From positions 1 to 26,423 of the forward strand of contig USKL01000001.1 of NCBI GenBank assembly GCA_900555225.1: a stretch of DNA of 26,423 nt, written 5' to 3'. This DNA is from an uncultured Collinsella sp. (GTDB taxonomy: Bacteria; Actinomycetota; Coriobacteriia; Coriobacteriales; Coriobacteriaceae). Both the position numbers and the translations under genes were made by a program. The notes below the pieces were generated by a model, which had not been told where the DNA came from, did no database searches, and saw only the letters and a list, made by a program, of their open reading frames with translations. Every line of letters begins with the position of its first letter. Within the stretch, counting starts at the first letter, position 1. Of this stretch, positions 1 to 7,888 are shown piece after piece.

Positions 1-474
1 GCGGGCGGCCATCTCGCTCTTTTTCAGCTTGTCCAGCTTGTTGGCCACGACAATGACCGGGCAGCCGGTGCCCTTGAACCAGTCGCACATGGTCACGTCA
101 TCGGCGGTGGGCTTGTGCCGCGCATCCACGATCAGCACGCCCAGGGTAATGAGCCCCTCCTCGGCGAAGTAACGCTCCATCAGGCGGCCCCAGCGGTCGC
201 GCTCGGCCTTGGAGCGACGGGCGAAACCGTAACCCGGCAGGTCCACGAAATGCACGTCATCGGCCTCAAAGAAGTTGATGTTGCTCGTCTTGCCCGGCGT
301 ACTGGAAACCTTGACCAGGTTCTTGCGGCCAAAGAGCTTGTTCATGATGGACGACTTGCCCACGTTGGAGCGGCCGACAAAGCTCACCTCGGGGCAGGTG
401 GACTCGGGGATCTGCGAAACCTTGCCGTAGCTGGCGACGAACTTGGCAAGCTGATAGTTAATGGAATCGGCCAT
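1..474 (-). CDS. engB: Ribosome biogenesis GTPase EngB/YsxC (3' end cut by window edge)
   Basis: This is a small TRAFAC-class GTPase that acts in 50S ribosomal subunit assembly in the cytoplasm. The 158 visible residues begin at ATG 474-472, preceded by AAGGAG about 6 nt upstream. G1/P-loop GRSNVGKS is at residues 34-41, the switch I threonine lies in the STPGKT stretch near 58-63, G3 DLPG is at 78-81 and G4 NKLD at 145-148. The reading frame is still open at base 1, so roughly the last 40 residues of the usual 195-200 are missing. The gene lies 38 nt downstream of the nucleosidase gene on the same strand and is probably co-transcribed with it. The order and spacing of motifs fit EngB better than Era or EngA, because there is only one G domain and it starts near the N terminus. 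Confidence 0.93.
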   Translation of the reverse strand, partial: MADSINYQLAKFVASYGKVSQIPESTCPEVSFVGRSNVGKSSIMNKLFGRKNLVKVSSTPGKTSNINFFEADDVHFVDLPGYGFARRSKAERDRWGRLMERYFAEEGLITLGVLIVDARHKPTADDVTMCDWFKGTGCPVIVVANKLDKLKKSEMAAR

Positions 475-512
475 GGACACTCCTTGGTCGTAGGTTCTTA
501 CAAATAGACGCG

Positions 513-1253
513 CTATTGCGCAGCGGCAATGCGGCGGACGATATCGAGCGTGATGTCACTTGCGACACGCGCGTACTCGAACAGATCGAACTCGCGCTCG
601 CAAATTGCATCGTACGCCTCGTCACAATTATCGCTGATAGCGCGCAACACCAGGCAATCGACACCATTTTTGGTTGCGACATGGGCAATTGCCGCGCCCT
701 CCATGCCGACACAATCGGCATGCGTCGCCTCGATAGCGTCGTTGCGCATGGTGGCGCCCGTCACAAAGCGGTTACCCGTGGCAATCGTGCCGACCAGGAA
801 CTGCTTGGTGCCCTCATTCGAAGCGACTGCATTTGTCGAAGCGTCAACAAACCCACGCTCAGCAAGCACTTCGGCGGCAATATCGACCAGCGCGGGCGTC
901 GAGCCAAACTCCTCGAGCCCCGGTGCGGACTCGGCGATAAGCGCGGTATCGGTATCCAGATAGCGCAGGCGTTTGCCAATGACCACGTCGTCGATATGGA
1001 GCTTGGGGTTCAAACCGCCCGCAATGCCCGAAAACACAACAGCCTGCGGAGCATACTTGCTAATGAGGTGCTGTGTTGCAGCGGCGGCGTTCACCGTGCC
1101 CATGCCCGCCGTTGTGGCGACAACTGTCAGGCCGTCGAGCTCACCGCTCACAACGGTCAAGCCTGCCTCCCGTGCCTCGCAAACGTCGCTCAGCTCTTCC
1201 TTAATCTGCATGATCTCTTTTTCGAGCGCACCGATAATCGCAATGGTAGCCAT
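513..1253 (-). CDS. mtnN: 5'-methylthioadenosine/S-adenosylhomocysteine nucleosidase
   Basis: The enzyme hydrolyses methylthioadenosine and S-adenosylhomocysteine to adenine plus the thioribose or ribosylhomocysteine product, in methionine salvage and the activated methyl cycle. The protein is 246 aa, against about 232 for the E. coli enzyme. The N-terminal strand with catalytic Glu13 (IIGALEKE), the SGIAGGL nucleotide loop, the VGMEGAAIAHV segment with Glu185, and RAISDN with Asp208 match the family's catalytic set. I chose ATG 1253 because homologues start directly at this strand; GGGGA lies 5-6 nt upstream. A TTG 12 nt further upstream (1265) would add four residues and has no better ribosome site. 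It is followed by engB after 38 nt. The region upstream (1254-1331) holds only a short palindrome. Confidence 0.93.
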   Translation of the reverse strand: MATIAIIGALEKEIMQIKEELSDVCEAREAGLTVVSGELDGLTVVATTAGMGTVNAAAATQHLISKYAPQAVVFSGIAGGLNPKLHIDDVVIGKRLRYLDTDTALIAESAPGLEEFGSTPALVDIAAEVLAERGFVDASTNAVASNEGTKQFLVGTIATGNRFVTGATMRNDAIEATHADCVGMEGAAIAHVATKNGVDCLVLRAISDNCDEAYDAICEREFDLFEYARVASDITLDIVRRIAAAQ

Positions 1254-1307
1254 GCCATTCCCCAAACCTATTCGAAATTCTCAACCACGGTATGGTACCA
1301 GCATTTT

Positions 1308-1324
1308 GTTTGACCTCGTCAAAC
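1308..1324. repeat. 17-bp palindrome, 7-bp arms
   Basis: GTTTGAC-ctc-GTCAAAC is a perfect 7-bp inverted repeat with a 3-nt centre. It lies between the stop of the beta-lactamase-like gene and the start of mtnN. It could be an operator near the mtnN promoter or simply chance. It lacks the T-run expected of a terminator. Confidence 0.3.
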
Positions 1325-1331
1325 GAACACG

Positions 1332-2450
1332 CTAAGCCAGTGCAGCTCGCGTATCAAACAGAGCCTTTGCAATCGCGGCCGTAACCTCGCTCGAGCGGTC
1401 GCTCCACGGCATCGATGTCATGATACCCATGACATAGGTACAGCCATCGATGTCGATAAGGCCCGCATCGCATGTCGAGTAGTAACCATCCTCGCTAATC
1501 CAGCCTGCCTTGTTGCGCACCAAGACCTGATCGTCCGCAATGCCATCGCGAATAAACGAGCGCGATGTTGATGCCAGAAGGCCCGACAACCACTGTGAAG
1601 TCTCGGTATCCATGCTCAGATACTCGCTCATCTCACGCCATAACCTCGCAGAAGTGCGCGGGCAGTAGGTCGGAAAATCACTCATCGGATTCAGTGCCGT
1701 TTCGTCATCAACACCCAGATTGGCAATCCAATCCTCATAGCCATCATGGTCAAACGCCGCGCGTAACGCGATAAACGAATCGTTGTCCGAGTTGACGACC
1801 GCGGCCTCGATAAGGTCACGCACTGTCTGCCAGCCCATGCTGTAACCACCATACGTGGCTAAAGGCCCATCGAGCGACACCTGCCCCGATTCGACCAACA
1901 TCTCGCAAATATAGAGTGCATACAGCGCCTTATAACTGCTCGCTCCATACACCTCAACATCGGCGTTATACGTCACGCCCCTACCACTCGATAGGTCGTA
2001 GAACACTACACCCACGTCGCCCAGCTCCTGCGCCCGACACAGGGCATCCTGGAGCGAGGCAAGGCTCTCATCCTCCAAGGCAGGAGTCTTGTTATCCACC
2101 AACGAGAAGGTCCGAACGGTATCACCCGAAGGGATATCGTTGAAGTCCGCCTTCGAAAGTCTCGTCTTGAGATCTGCCGTCGACAGAGCTTGATCTGCCG
2201 ACGCTTTGGACTTTGAAACCTTCTCGTTTTGCAGCTGTACCGTTGACGCATCTGGGCGCCCCGTTCGCTCCGAGGCGTAGGTTTTAACGGTAATTCCGAG
2301 GATAATAACCGCCGACGTTAGCATCCCAATAGCGGCAATCTTCCTCACGCGGATGCGAGCGCCGGCAAGGCCACGCGAAGACGTGCCCTTCGTCTTATAT
2401 CTGCTGCCATGCTGCGGCACATACTCGTCCCGCGATGCGATGTTTCGCAC
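1332..2450 (-). CDS. Membrane-anchored class A beta-lactamase-like serine hydrolase
   Basis: A penicillin-binding/beta-lactamase-fold protein of 372 aa. A basic N-terminal stretch is followed by one hydrophobic segment at residues 37-57, then a roughly 75-residue low-complexity linker, then the hydrolase domain, which should sit outside the membrane. The active-site motifs are SSYK (Ser171, Lys174), SDN (221-223) and KAG at 314-316 in place of the usual KTG. GTG 2450 is chosen as start because AGGAG lies 5 nt upstream; ATG 2489 would add 13 residues but has no ribosome site near it. Family members include true beta-lactamases and catalytically different relatives. The linker, the anchor and the KAG variant make a cell-wall or regulatory role as likely as antibiotic resistance. 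It sits upstream of mtnN with a 78-nt gap. Function not established. Confidence 0.82.
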   Translation of the reverse strand: MRNIASRDEYVPQHGSRYKTKGTSSRGLAGARIRVRKIAAIGMLTSAVIILGITVKTYASERTGRPDASTVQLQNEKVSKSKASADQALSTADLKTRLSKADFNDIPSGDTVRTFSLVDNKTPALEDESLASLQDALCRAQELGDVGVVFYDLSSGRGVTYNADVEVYGASSYKALYALYICEMLVESGQVSLDGPLATYGGYSMGWQTVRDLIEAAVVNSDNDSFIALRAAFDHDGYEDWIANLGVDDETALNPMSDFPTYCPRTSARLWREMSEYLSMDTETSQWLSGLLASTSRSFIRDGIADDQVLVRNKAGWISEDGYYSTCDAGLIDIDGCTYVMGIMTSMPWSDRSSEVTAAIAKALFDTRAALA

Positions 2451-2460
2451 GTGGTCTCCT
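2448..2460 (-). promoter_or_regulatory. Shine-Dalgarno deciding a GTG start
   Basis: On the minus strand AGGAG (2460-2456) is followed after 5 nt by GTG (2450-2448), in frame with the beta-lactamase-like protein. The upstream in-frame ATG at 2489 has no comparable site within 15 nt, so the GTG is the better start. Confidence 0.6.
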
Positions 2461-2610
2461 GACTGCCACCGTTTATATACGAGCAGCATGATACCGAGCA
2501 GGCATTTCTTTCCAAAGATATTCAGCAGCGTTTAAGGTGTCTTTAAAGAAACCACAAGCGTATTTATCCAAATGGCACGATTCTGTTGCGCATCTCTACC
2601 CAAAACGAAG

Positions 2611-2673
2611 TTGCGGTGAAATGGTTCCTGTTTGGGCGACATGGGCCTAAAAACAAGAACTATTCCACCGCAA
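2611..2673 (-). terminator. Long hairpin after pflA
   Basis: Arms 2611-2634 and 2650-2673 pair over about 24 positions. In the minus-strand transcript there are two G-U wobbles, one internal mismatch and one mismatch at the loop end. A T-rich stretch (TTCGTTTTGGG) follows. It lies 39 nt after the pflA stop and fits a terminator for pflA. The rest of the 2451-2711 gap shows no gene. Confidence 0.6.
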
Positions 2674-2711
2674 CTCAGCTGGGAACGAGGGGATATGAGG
2701 GCTATGGCATG

Positions 2712-3530
2712 CTATCCGATAGCGTTTTTGAGCTCCGCACGGCGCTTTTTCATACCGGCCATAACGGCATTGCGCAGCTCGGGCATGCGCGCGGTATCCA
2801 TCTGGGGCACGCCCTCGAGCTTATAGGGAATGCCCAGTTGCTCGTACTTGACGACACCCATCGTGTGATACGGCAGCATTTCCAGGCCCACCACGTTGTG
2901 CCATGGAGCGATGAGGCGACCGAGCTTCTCGCACTCCTCCGCCGTGTCGGTAATGCCCGGCACAACCACGTGGCGGATAACGACCTTGATATTGCGACGT
3001 GCAAGCTCATCGCCAAACGCCAGGATGCGTGCGGGATCACAACCGGTCAGCTTTTTATGCTCGACCGGGTCGGCATGCTTAATATCGAGCAGTACCATGT
3101 CGGTCTCGTTGAGCACGGCATCGAACTTCTCGGGATGCTGAGGGTCGAAGGCGTAGCCACAGCTATCCAGGCAGGTATGCACACGACCATCGGGGTTGTT
3201 GTGCATTGCACGGAACAGGTCGGCCAAAAACTCGGGCTGCAGAAGCGGCTCGCCGCCCGAAACGGTAATGCCACCGCTGCGGTAAAACTCATGGTTGCTC
3301 TGGAACTCGTCCATCAGATGCTCGACGGTCACCATGGTGCCGCCGTTAACCGACCAGGTATCGGGATTGTGGCAATACGCGCAGCGCATGGGACAGCCTT
3401 GGACAAACACTACGAAGCGGATGCCGGGACCGTCAACCGTACCCATCGTCTCGATCGAATGTACGCGGCCCAGGGCAAACGCGGAGTCCTCGGGACGAGC
3501 GTCCACACCCTCGAGCGTCATCTCAGCCAT
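2712..3530 (-). CDS. pflA: Pyruvate formate-lyase-activating enzyme (radical SAM)
   Basis: A radical-SAM activase that installs the glycyl radical on pyruvate formate-lyase in anaerobic metabolism. The GCPMRCAYC segment supplies the CxxxCxxC ligands for the 4Fe-4S cluster, preceded by the TMGTVDGPGIRFV stretch typical of PflA. GGEP and a following DLKH-like LLDIKHAD segment are also present. It is about 272 aa from ATG 3530, slightly longer than the 246 aa of E. coli PflA because of an N-terminal extension. The start is uncertain: in-frame ATGs lie at 3551, 3530 and 3521, and none has a strong ribosome site (AAGG is about 9 nt before 3530). No pflB is adjacent; the neighbours are degV and the beta-lactamase-like gene, so it stands alone here. 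Another glycyl-radical activase is possible but less likely. Confidence 0.88.
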   Translation of the reverse strand: MAEMTLEGVDARPEDSAFALGRVHSIETMGTVDGPGIRFVVFVQGCPMRCAYCHNPDTWSVNGGTMVTVEHLMDEFQSNHEFYRSGGITVSGGEPLLQPEFLADLFRAMHNNPDGRVHTCLDSCGYAFDPQHPEKFDAVLNETDMVLLDIKHADPVEHKKLTGCDPARILAFGDELARRNIKVVIRHVVVPGITDTAEECEKLGRLIAPWHNVVGLEMLPYHTMGVVKYEQLGIPYKLEGVPQMDTARMPELRNAVMAGMKKRRAELKNAIG

Positions 3531-3648
3531 TCCCGCTACCTTGCCTCTCATTGGTTTTAGTTACATAAATGCCAGAGCCATTCTAGCCCATACATATGAT
3601 GGCGAAACGGTTTAGAGGTCAATTAGGTCGTCCTATTTGACTCCACGC

Positions 3649-3686
3649 AAAAGCGGCGGGAGGGTTATCGCAACCCGCCCACCGCC
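3649..3686 (-). terminator. Rho-independent terminator of the degV gene
   Basis: The arms at 3653-3666 and 3672-3685 (14 positions, two mismatches, 5-nt loop, G+C-rich) are followed on the minus strand by TTTT (3652-3649). It lies 31 nt after the DegV stop. Confidence 0.7.
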
Positions 3687-3716
3687 GAGGCAATAGAAAT
3701 CGATAGACTCCAGGCC

Positions 3717-4571
3717 TTACGCCTTAAGCGTGAGCACCGCGCCGAAGGCGGTCGGGCCGCAATGGCTCGAGATGACGCCGCCGACCTGAGTCCAGGTAAT
3801 GTCCTTAAAGCCAAGATCGTGTGCATAGACTTCCATGTCGTCGCGCAGCTCCTCGGAAAGACCTACCGAATACGCCAGGCCAATGTGCGAGTAGTCAATC
3901 TCGCCCTTGGCAACCATGTGATCAATAAAGGCGCGGGCGCACTTGAGCATAGAGCCGCGGAACTTCTTGGTTGCCACGAACTTGCCGCCCGTTACCTCAA
4001 TGCAGGGCTTAATCTTGAGCAGATGGGCGCCCAGGAACGCGACGTTGGACAAGCGACCGCCCGCCTTAAGGAAGGCAAGGTCCGTAGGAACAAAGCCCAA
4101 CAGCACGCGGTCCATGACGGAGTTCGCGAAGGCGAAGATCTCGTCGACGGTGGCATCGGGGTGAGCCTCGATGTATTTGGCGGTCTCGACGACAACAAGC
4201 GACTGGCCTACCGAGACAAAGCGCGTGTCCATGGAGAACACGTAGTCGCGCCCCTGGGCCGCAATCTTTGAGGACTGATGCGAACAGGTCGTGGCCTCGG
4301 AATATGCAAGATGCAAAATAGTCGCGTCGGGCTGCTCAGCGTGAATGCGGTCGTACACGTGAGCAAAATCCGCAGGCGCGCAGCCACTGGTCTTGGGCAT
4401 CACGCCAAACTCATTGCAGCGCGAATAAATCTCGAGCGGATCGATCGAGCCGTCCTCGACGGTCTCGTCACCAATCGTGACATGCATGGGCACGTGCACG
4501 ATGCCGTAGCGCTCGCAGAGCTCCGGCGTCACATCCGACCCAGACTCGACCACGATTACGTACTTGCCCAT
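3717..4571 (-). CDS. DegV family fatty-acid-binding protein
   Basis: DegV proteins bind long-chain fatty acids; in Firmicutes related FakB proteins present them to the FakA kinase. Here there are 284 aa with the family hallmarks: an N-terminal VESGSDV strand-loop, the PKTSG segment around residue 60, and the GGRLSN...LLKIKPCIEVTGGKF block near 185-215. I chose ATG 4571 because it gives the normal family length. Longer in-frame starts (4595, 4682) add a basic stretch without family resemblance and have no clear ribosome site. No fakA-like gene is in the window. A candidate promoter lies at 4722-4750, which would give a leader of roughly 140 nt containing a small GC-rich hairpin (4639-4665). 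A terminator follows. Confidence 0.88.
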   Translation of the reverse strand: MGKYVIVVESGSDVTPELCERYGIVHVPMHVTIGDETVEDGSIDPLEIYSRCNEFGVMPKTSGCAPADFAHVYDRIHAEQPDATILHLAYSEATTCSHQSSKIAAQGRDYVFSMDTRFVSVGQSLVVVETAKYIEAHPDATVDEIFAFANSVMDRVLLGFVPTDLAFLKAGGRLSNVAFLGAHLLKIKPCIEVTGGKFVATKKFRGSMLKCARAFIDHMVAKGEIDYSHIGLAYSVGLSEELRDDMEVYAHDLGFKDITWTQVGGVISSHCGPTAFGAVLTLKA

Positions 4572-4721
4572 TAATATCACGACCCATCTCGACATTGGCT
4601 TTTCAATACATGGCACGCACCGCCGCACTGTTGCACAACGGCGTCCAAGCGCCAAAGAGACGCCGCCCCTTGCACACAACAAAGGACAGCGTCTCCCTGG
4701 AAAACTCCGTGCTTATCTGAG

Positions 4722-4750
4722 ATTCTACACGGTTTATTAAGGAGTGTTAC
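4722..4750 (-). promoter_or_regulatory. Candidate sigma-70-type promoter for degV
   Basis: On the minus strand GTAACA (4750-4745, 4/6 to TTGACA) and TAGAAT (4727-4722, 5/6 to TATAAT) are 17 nt apart. Just upstream are two AACGGT motifs 20 bp apart (4761 and 4781), resembling the operator region of the sugar operon. Confidence 0.4.
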
Positions 4751-4847
4751 TTATTCCGCAAACGGTAGCTATACGCGATGAACGGTAGTTCGCTGCAGCA
4801 ACTGCGACACATTCCGCCCAGCAAGTCCAATCGCGCTCCACACACGG

Positions 4848-6290
4848 TTAATGCGCGAGGCGGTAGAAATCCATCGACGCCGCACCCTCGGCATGCAACC
4901 CCATCGCCGGAACCGCCGGCGAATAGGTACGGCTCGTAAGTGCCGCCTCGCCGCCATTTGCAAAAATCTCGACCATCGTAGTGTCCGAAAGCACGCGCAG
5001 GTCGCGAAGCTCGCTGAGCTCGATCGACCTCTGGTCGCGCCCATAGCCTTCGTCACCCATGTCGAGGGTAAGCATCCCGTCTGCATAGCGCACAAAGACA
5101 CCCTTGCGGATTTCGAGCTCGATCACCTGGGCGCCCTCACAGGAAACCACAAGATCAAACAGGCGGCCCGGCTCCTCAACGGTTTCACCGCCTGTCGCGC
5201 AAACGCAGTCGCCGCGCATCCTCTCAATCTCGTGCACCGGCTGCTGACAGAGCTTACCATCGCGCATGCTCAGTTCTCTCGGCACCGTCAACGCGCACTG
5301 CCACCCGCGTGCCACCGTCGGGCTTTTTGCCGTCGCATCGGGGCAACCCGACCACCCGATCATCAAACGCCGACCCGCAGCATCCTCAAAAGACTGCGGT
5401 GCGTAGAAATCAAAGCCGGCATCGACCATCGGGGGCATGCCCTGCCCGGCGATCTTAAAACTCGGCGCCTCCCAATCGGCCTCGATGGGAAACCACACGC
5501 ACTGGTGCGGATTGCGGTAACGCCATCCATCGGCGGACACACCCTGCGGACAGCAAACGAGAATAAGCTCACCATCGAGCTCAAACAGATCGGGGCACTC
5601 CCACATAAAGCCAAACTTCTCGCCCAACTCAATGCGCGTCGCATAGCTCCAGTCCTCTAGATCGCTCGAGGTATAGACAAGCACGCAGCCGCGGTCGTCT
5701 TTCGTACGAGCGCCCAGAACCATGTAGTAGATACCATCGTGTTCAAGGATTTTGGGATCACGCACGTGCGTACCGATATCGTCGGGGTAATCGACCGGCC
5801 CAACAGCTATGCGCTTCTCGCCCAATTCGTCGGGGTTCTCGGCAACCACATGAATCTGGTTTTGCTCACGGCCCGTCAACACGTAGTCGTAATCATCGCG
5901 GTCAAAATGCTTGACGTTGCCGGTATAGAAGTAGTGAATCTTGCCGTCGTGTACAAAGGCAGAACCAGAATACGCTCCGCTCGAATCCAAATCGGAATCG
6001 GGGAACAGCACAGGGCCGCGATTCTCGTACGTCACAAAATCCTTTGTTGTCAGATGATTCCAAATCACTGGACCGCCATGCGCAGCATCGAATGGATCGT
6101 ATTGGTGATAGATGTGATACGTATCACCGATCTGCACCAAACCGTTGGGGTCGTTGAGCCAGCCAAGCTCAGGCTCCACATGGAACAGGAGCCTATCGGG
6201 GTCGGACGCGATGCGACCCGCCGTCTCATCCTGTCCGGCACGCCACTGCTCATAGTCCGCGCGTGTCACCTTATTTTTTTGATTAAACAT
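4848..6290 (-). CDS. scrB: GH32 beta-fructofuranosidase / sucrose-6-phosphate hydrolase
   Basis: A canonical glycoside hydrolase family 32 enzyme of 480 aa. The nucleophile motif WLNDPNG is at 44-50 (Asp47), RDP at 177-179 (Asp178, transition-state stabiliser) and ECPDLF at 231-236 (Glu231, acid/base). A five-bladed propeller is expected to about residue 330, then the C-terminal beta-sandwich. No signal peptide is visible, so it should act in the cytoplasm. Being in one operon with a PTS EIIBC, it most likely splits sucrose-6-phosphate (or another phosphorylated fructoside) to glucose-6-phosphate and fructose. It is the last gene of the operon, 101 nt after the PTS gene with a strong hairpin between. 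GAGAAAG lies about 11 nt before ATG 6290. No clear terminator follows in 4751-4847. The exact substrate is inferred from context only. Confidence 0.9.
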   Translation of the reverse strand: MFNQKNKVTRADYEQWRAGQDETAGRIASDPDRLLFHVEPELGWLNDPNGLVQIGDTYHIYHQYDPFDAAHGGPVIWNHLTTKDFVTYENRGPVLFPDSDLDSSGAYSGSAFVHDGKIHYFYTGNVKHFDRDDYDYVLTGREQNQIHVVAENPDELGEKRIAVGPVDYPDDIGTHVRDPKILEHDGIYYMVLGARTKDDRGCVLVYTSSDLEDWSYATRIELGEKFGFMWECPDLFELDGELILVCCPQGVSADGWRYRNPHQCVWFPIEADWEAPSFKIAGQGMPPMVDAGFDFYAPQSFEDAAGRRLMIGWSGCPDATAKSPTVARGWQCALTVPRELSMRDGKLCQQPVHEIERMRGDCVCATGGETVEEPGRLFDLVVSCEGAQVIELEIRKGVFVRYADGMLTLDMGDEGYGRDQRSIELSELRDLRVLSDTTMVEIFANGGEAALTSRTYSPAVPAMGLHAEGAASMDFYRLAH

Positions 6291-6312
6291 CGCCGTTGAC
6301 TTTCTCGTCTAT

Positions 6313-6354
6313 GGGGAAGGACGCTCGACTCACACGAGTCGAACGCCCTTCCCC
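6313..6354 (-). repeat. Strong intercistronic hairpin between PTS and GH32 genes
   Basis: Two 19-nt arms (6313-6331 and 6336-6354) around a 4-nt loop. As minus-strand RNA all 19 positions pair, including two G-U wobbles; as plus-strand RNA these two become A-C mismatches. There is no T-run after it on the minus side (ATAGACGAGAAA). This suits a partial terminator or mRNA-stabilising/processing element inside the operon rather than a full terminator. Confidence 0.7.
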
Positions 6355-6391
6355 AAATGGACTTATCCTCAGATTACGCTGAACGGCTCAA

Positions 6392-7843
6392 CTAGAAGCT
6401 GACATCGAAGCCAGCACCAGCGCCCTCTTCATCAGTGGTCGGCACGCCCTTTGCCTTGTTGTAGGCAAAGATCAAGACGATCGGCACGATAAAGGCGATG
6501 AGATTGCCAGCCACATACCACACGAGCGTCTCGGGCGTGACGATGAGCAGGCCAAGCACGCCGGTCAGACCCTGACCGATGGCGCGCACCTCAAAGAGCT
6601 TCACGAAGGCACCGCCGCAGCCTGCACCGATGCAAGCGCAGATGAACGGGATGATCGAGTAGCGCATGTTTGCAGCAAAGATTGCGGGCTCGGAGATACC
6701 GACCAGCGTCGGGATAAAGGACGACATGCAGATGTTGCGCTCTTTGGAATGCTTCTTGTGAATGAGGTACATGCCGATGGCGCCACCGCCCTGGGCGATG
6801 ATGGAAACCGACCAGATTGCCTGGATGTAGTTGAAGCCAGTCGTGGCAACGAGGTTGGCCTCAATACCCTGGATGAACTGATGCGTACCGGTAACGACGA
6901 GCGGCTGCAGGAACGCGGCAAAGACAAAGGCGCCAAAGACGCCCATCCTGTTGTACAGGACATCGATTACGCCAGCGAGGACGTCGCCGATCAGGTTGCC
7001 GAGCGGGCCGAACACGGTGAACAGGGCAACGTTAGCAAGAATCAGGGTAACGGTCGGGACAAAGACAAACGAGACGACCTCGGGGATGTACTTCTGGGCA
7101 ATCTTTTCGACCTTGGCCATAAACCAGGCAGTCAGGATTGCAGGGAACACGCCGCCCTGGAAAGCAACCATGGGGATGGAGAGCGGACCAAAGTTCCAGT
7201 ACTCAGCACCCGACGGATCCATAACGAACGCGTTACGGTTCATAAGGCTCGGGTGAACCATGACGATACCGACGAGGATGCCCAGAATCGGGTTACCGCC
7301 AAAACGCTTCACCGCGCTGTACATAACCAGGACAGGCAGGTAGTCAAACGTGGTGGCGATAATGGCAAAGAAGCTTGCGAGGTTCTTGAGGAACTCGCTG
7401 TGGTCGGCAAGGCTGCCCTCCATGCCAAAGAGGCCGTTGGCAACGATCAGCGACTTAAGGCCGATGATGATAGCAGCGCCGACGAAAGCGGGAATGATGG
7501 GGATAAAGATATCCGAGAATACCTTGAGGACCGAGAAGAACTTGCCCTTCTTGTCCGCCTCGGCGCCCTTGACCTCGGAAGCGCTGATCTCCTTAACGCC
7601 CGTCAGAGCCATAAACTCATCGTAGACCTTGTTGACGGTACCGGTACCGAAGATGATCATGAGCTGGCCGCTGTTGTACAGCACGCCCTTGACGCCATCG
7701 ATGTTCTCGAGCTCGGCCTTGTTGTACTTGCTCGTATCCTTGAGCACCAGACGCAGACGCGTAACGCAATGCGTGGCGCCCTCGATGTTCTCCAGACCGC
7801 CGACGTTATCGACGACTTGCTGAGACACTACTTTGTAGTCCAT
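6392..7843 (-). CDS. scrA: PTS system EIIBC component, sucrose/beta-glucoside type
   Basis: A phosphotransferase-system transporter of 483 aa with an N-terminal EIIB domain (about 1-85) and an EIIC membrane domain (about 100-470). EIIB has the phosphorylated Cys26 in THCVTRLRL, as in sucrose and trehalose EIIBs. EIIC has many hydrophobic helices and the GISEP substrate-site motif at 382-386. No EIIA domain is fused, so phosphate must come from a separate glucose-type EIIA encoded elsewhere. ATG 7843 is preferred because GGAG lies 6 nt upstream; ATG 7855 has its AAGGGA jammed against it. The gene lies 45 nt after the upstream GH32-like gene and before the canonical GH32 gene. Sucrose is the likeliest substrate from this context; trehalose or beta-glucosides are less likely without a matching hydrolase. 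Confidence 0.88.
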   Translation of the reverse strand: MDYKVVSQQVVDNVGGLENIEGATHCVTRLRLVLKDTSKYNKAELENIDGVKGVLYNSGQLMIIFGTGTVNKVYDEFMALTGVKEISASEVKGAEADKKGKFFSVLKVFSDIFIPIIPAFVGAAIIIGLKSLIVANGLFGMEGSLADHSEFLKNLASFFAIIATTFDYLPVLVMYSAVKRFGGNPILGILVGIVMVHPSLMNRNAFVMDPSGAEYWNFGPLSIPMVAFQGGVFPAILTAWFMAKVEKIAQKYIPEVVSFVFVPTVTLILANVALFTVFGPLGNLIGDVLAGVIDVLYNRMGVFGAFVFAAFLQPLVVTGTHQFIQGIEANLVATTGFNYIQAIWSVSIIAQGGGAIGMYLIHKKHSKERNICMSSFIPTLVGISEPAIFAANMRYSIIPFICACIGAGCGGAFVKLFEVRAIGQGLTGVLGLLIVTPETLVWYVAGNLIAFIVPIVLIFAYNKAKGVPTTDEEGAGAGFDVSF

Positions 7844-7888
7844 GTTCCTCTCCATTCCCTTACGAAATCATAAAACGTTTTGATGCCA

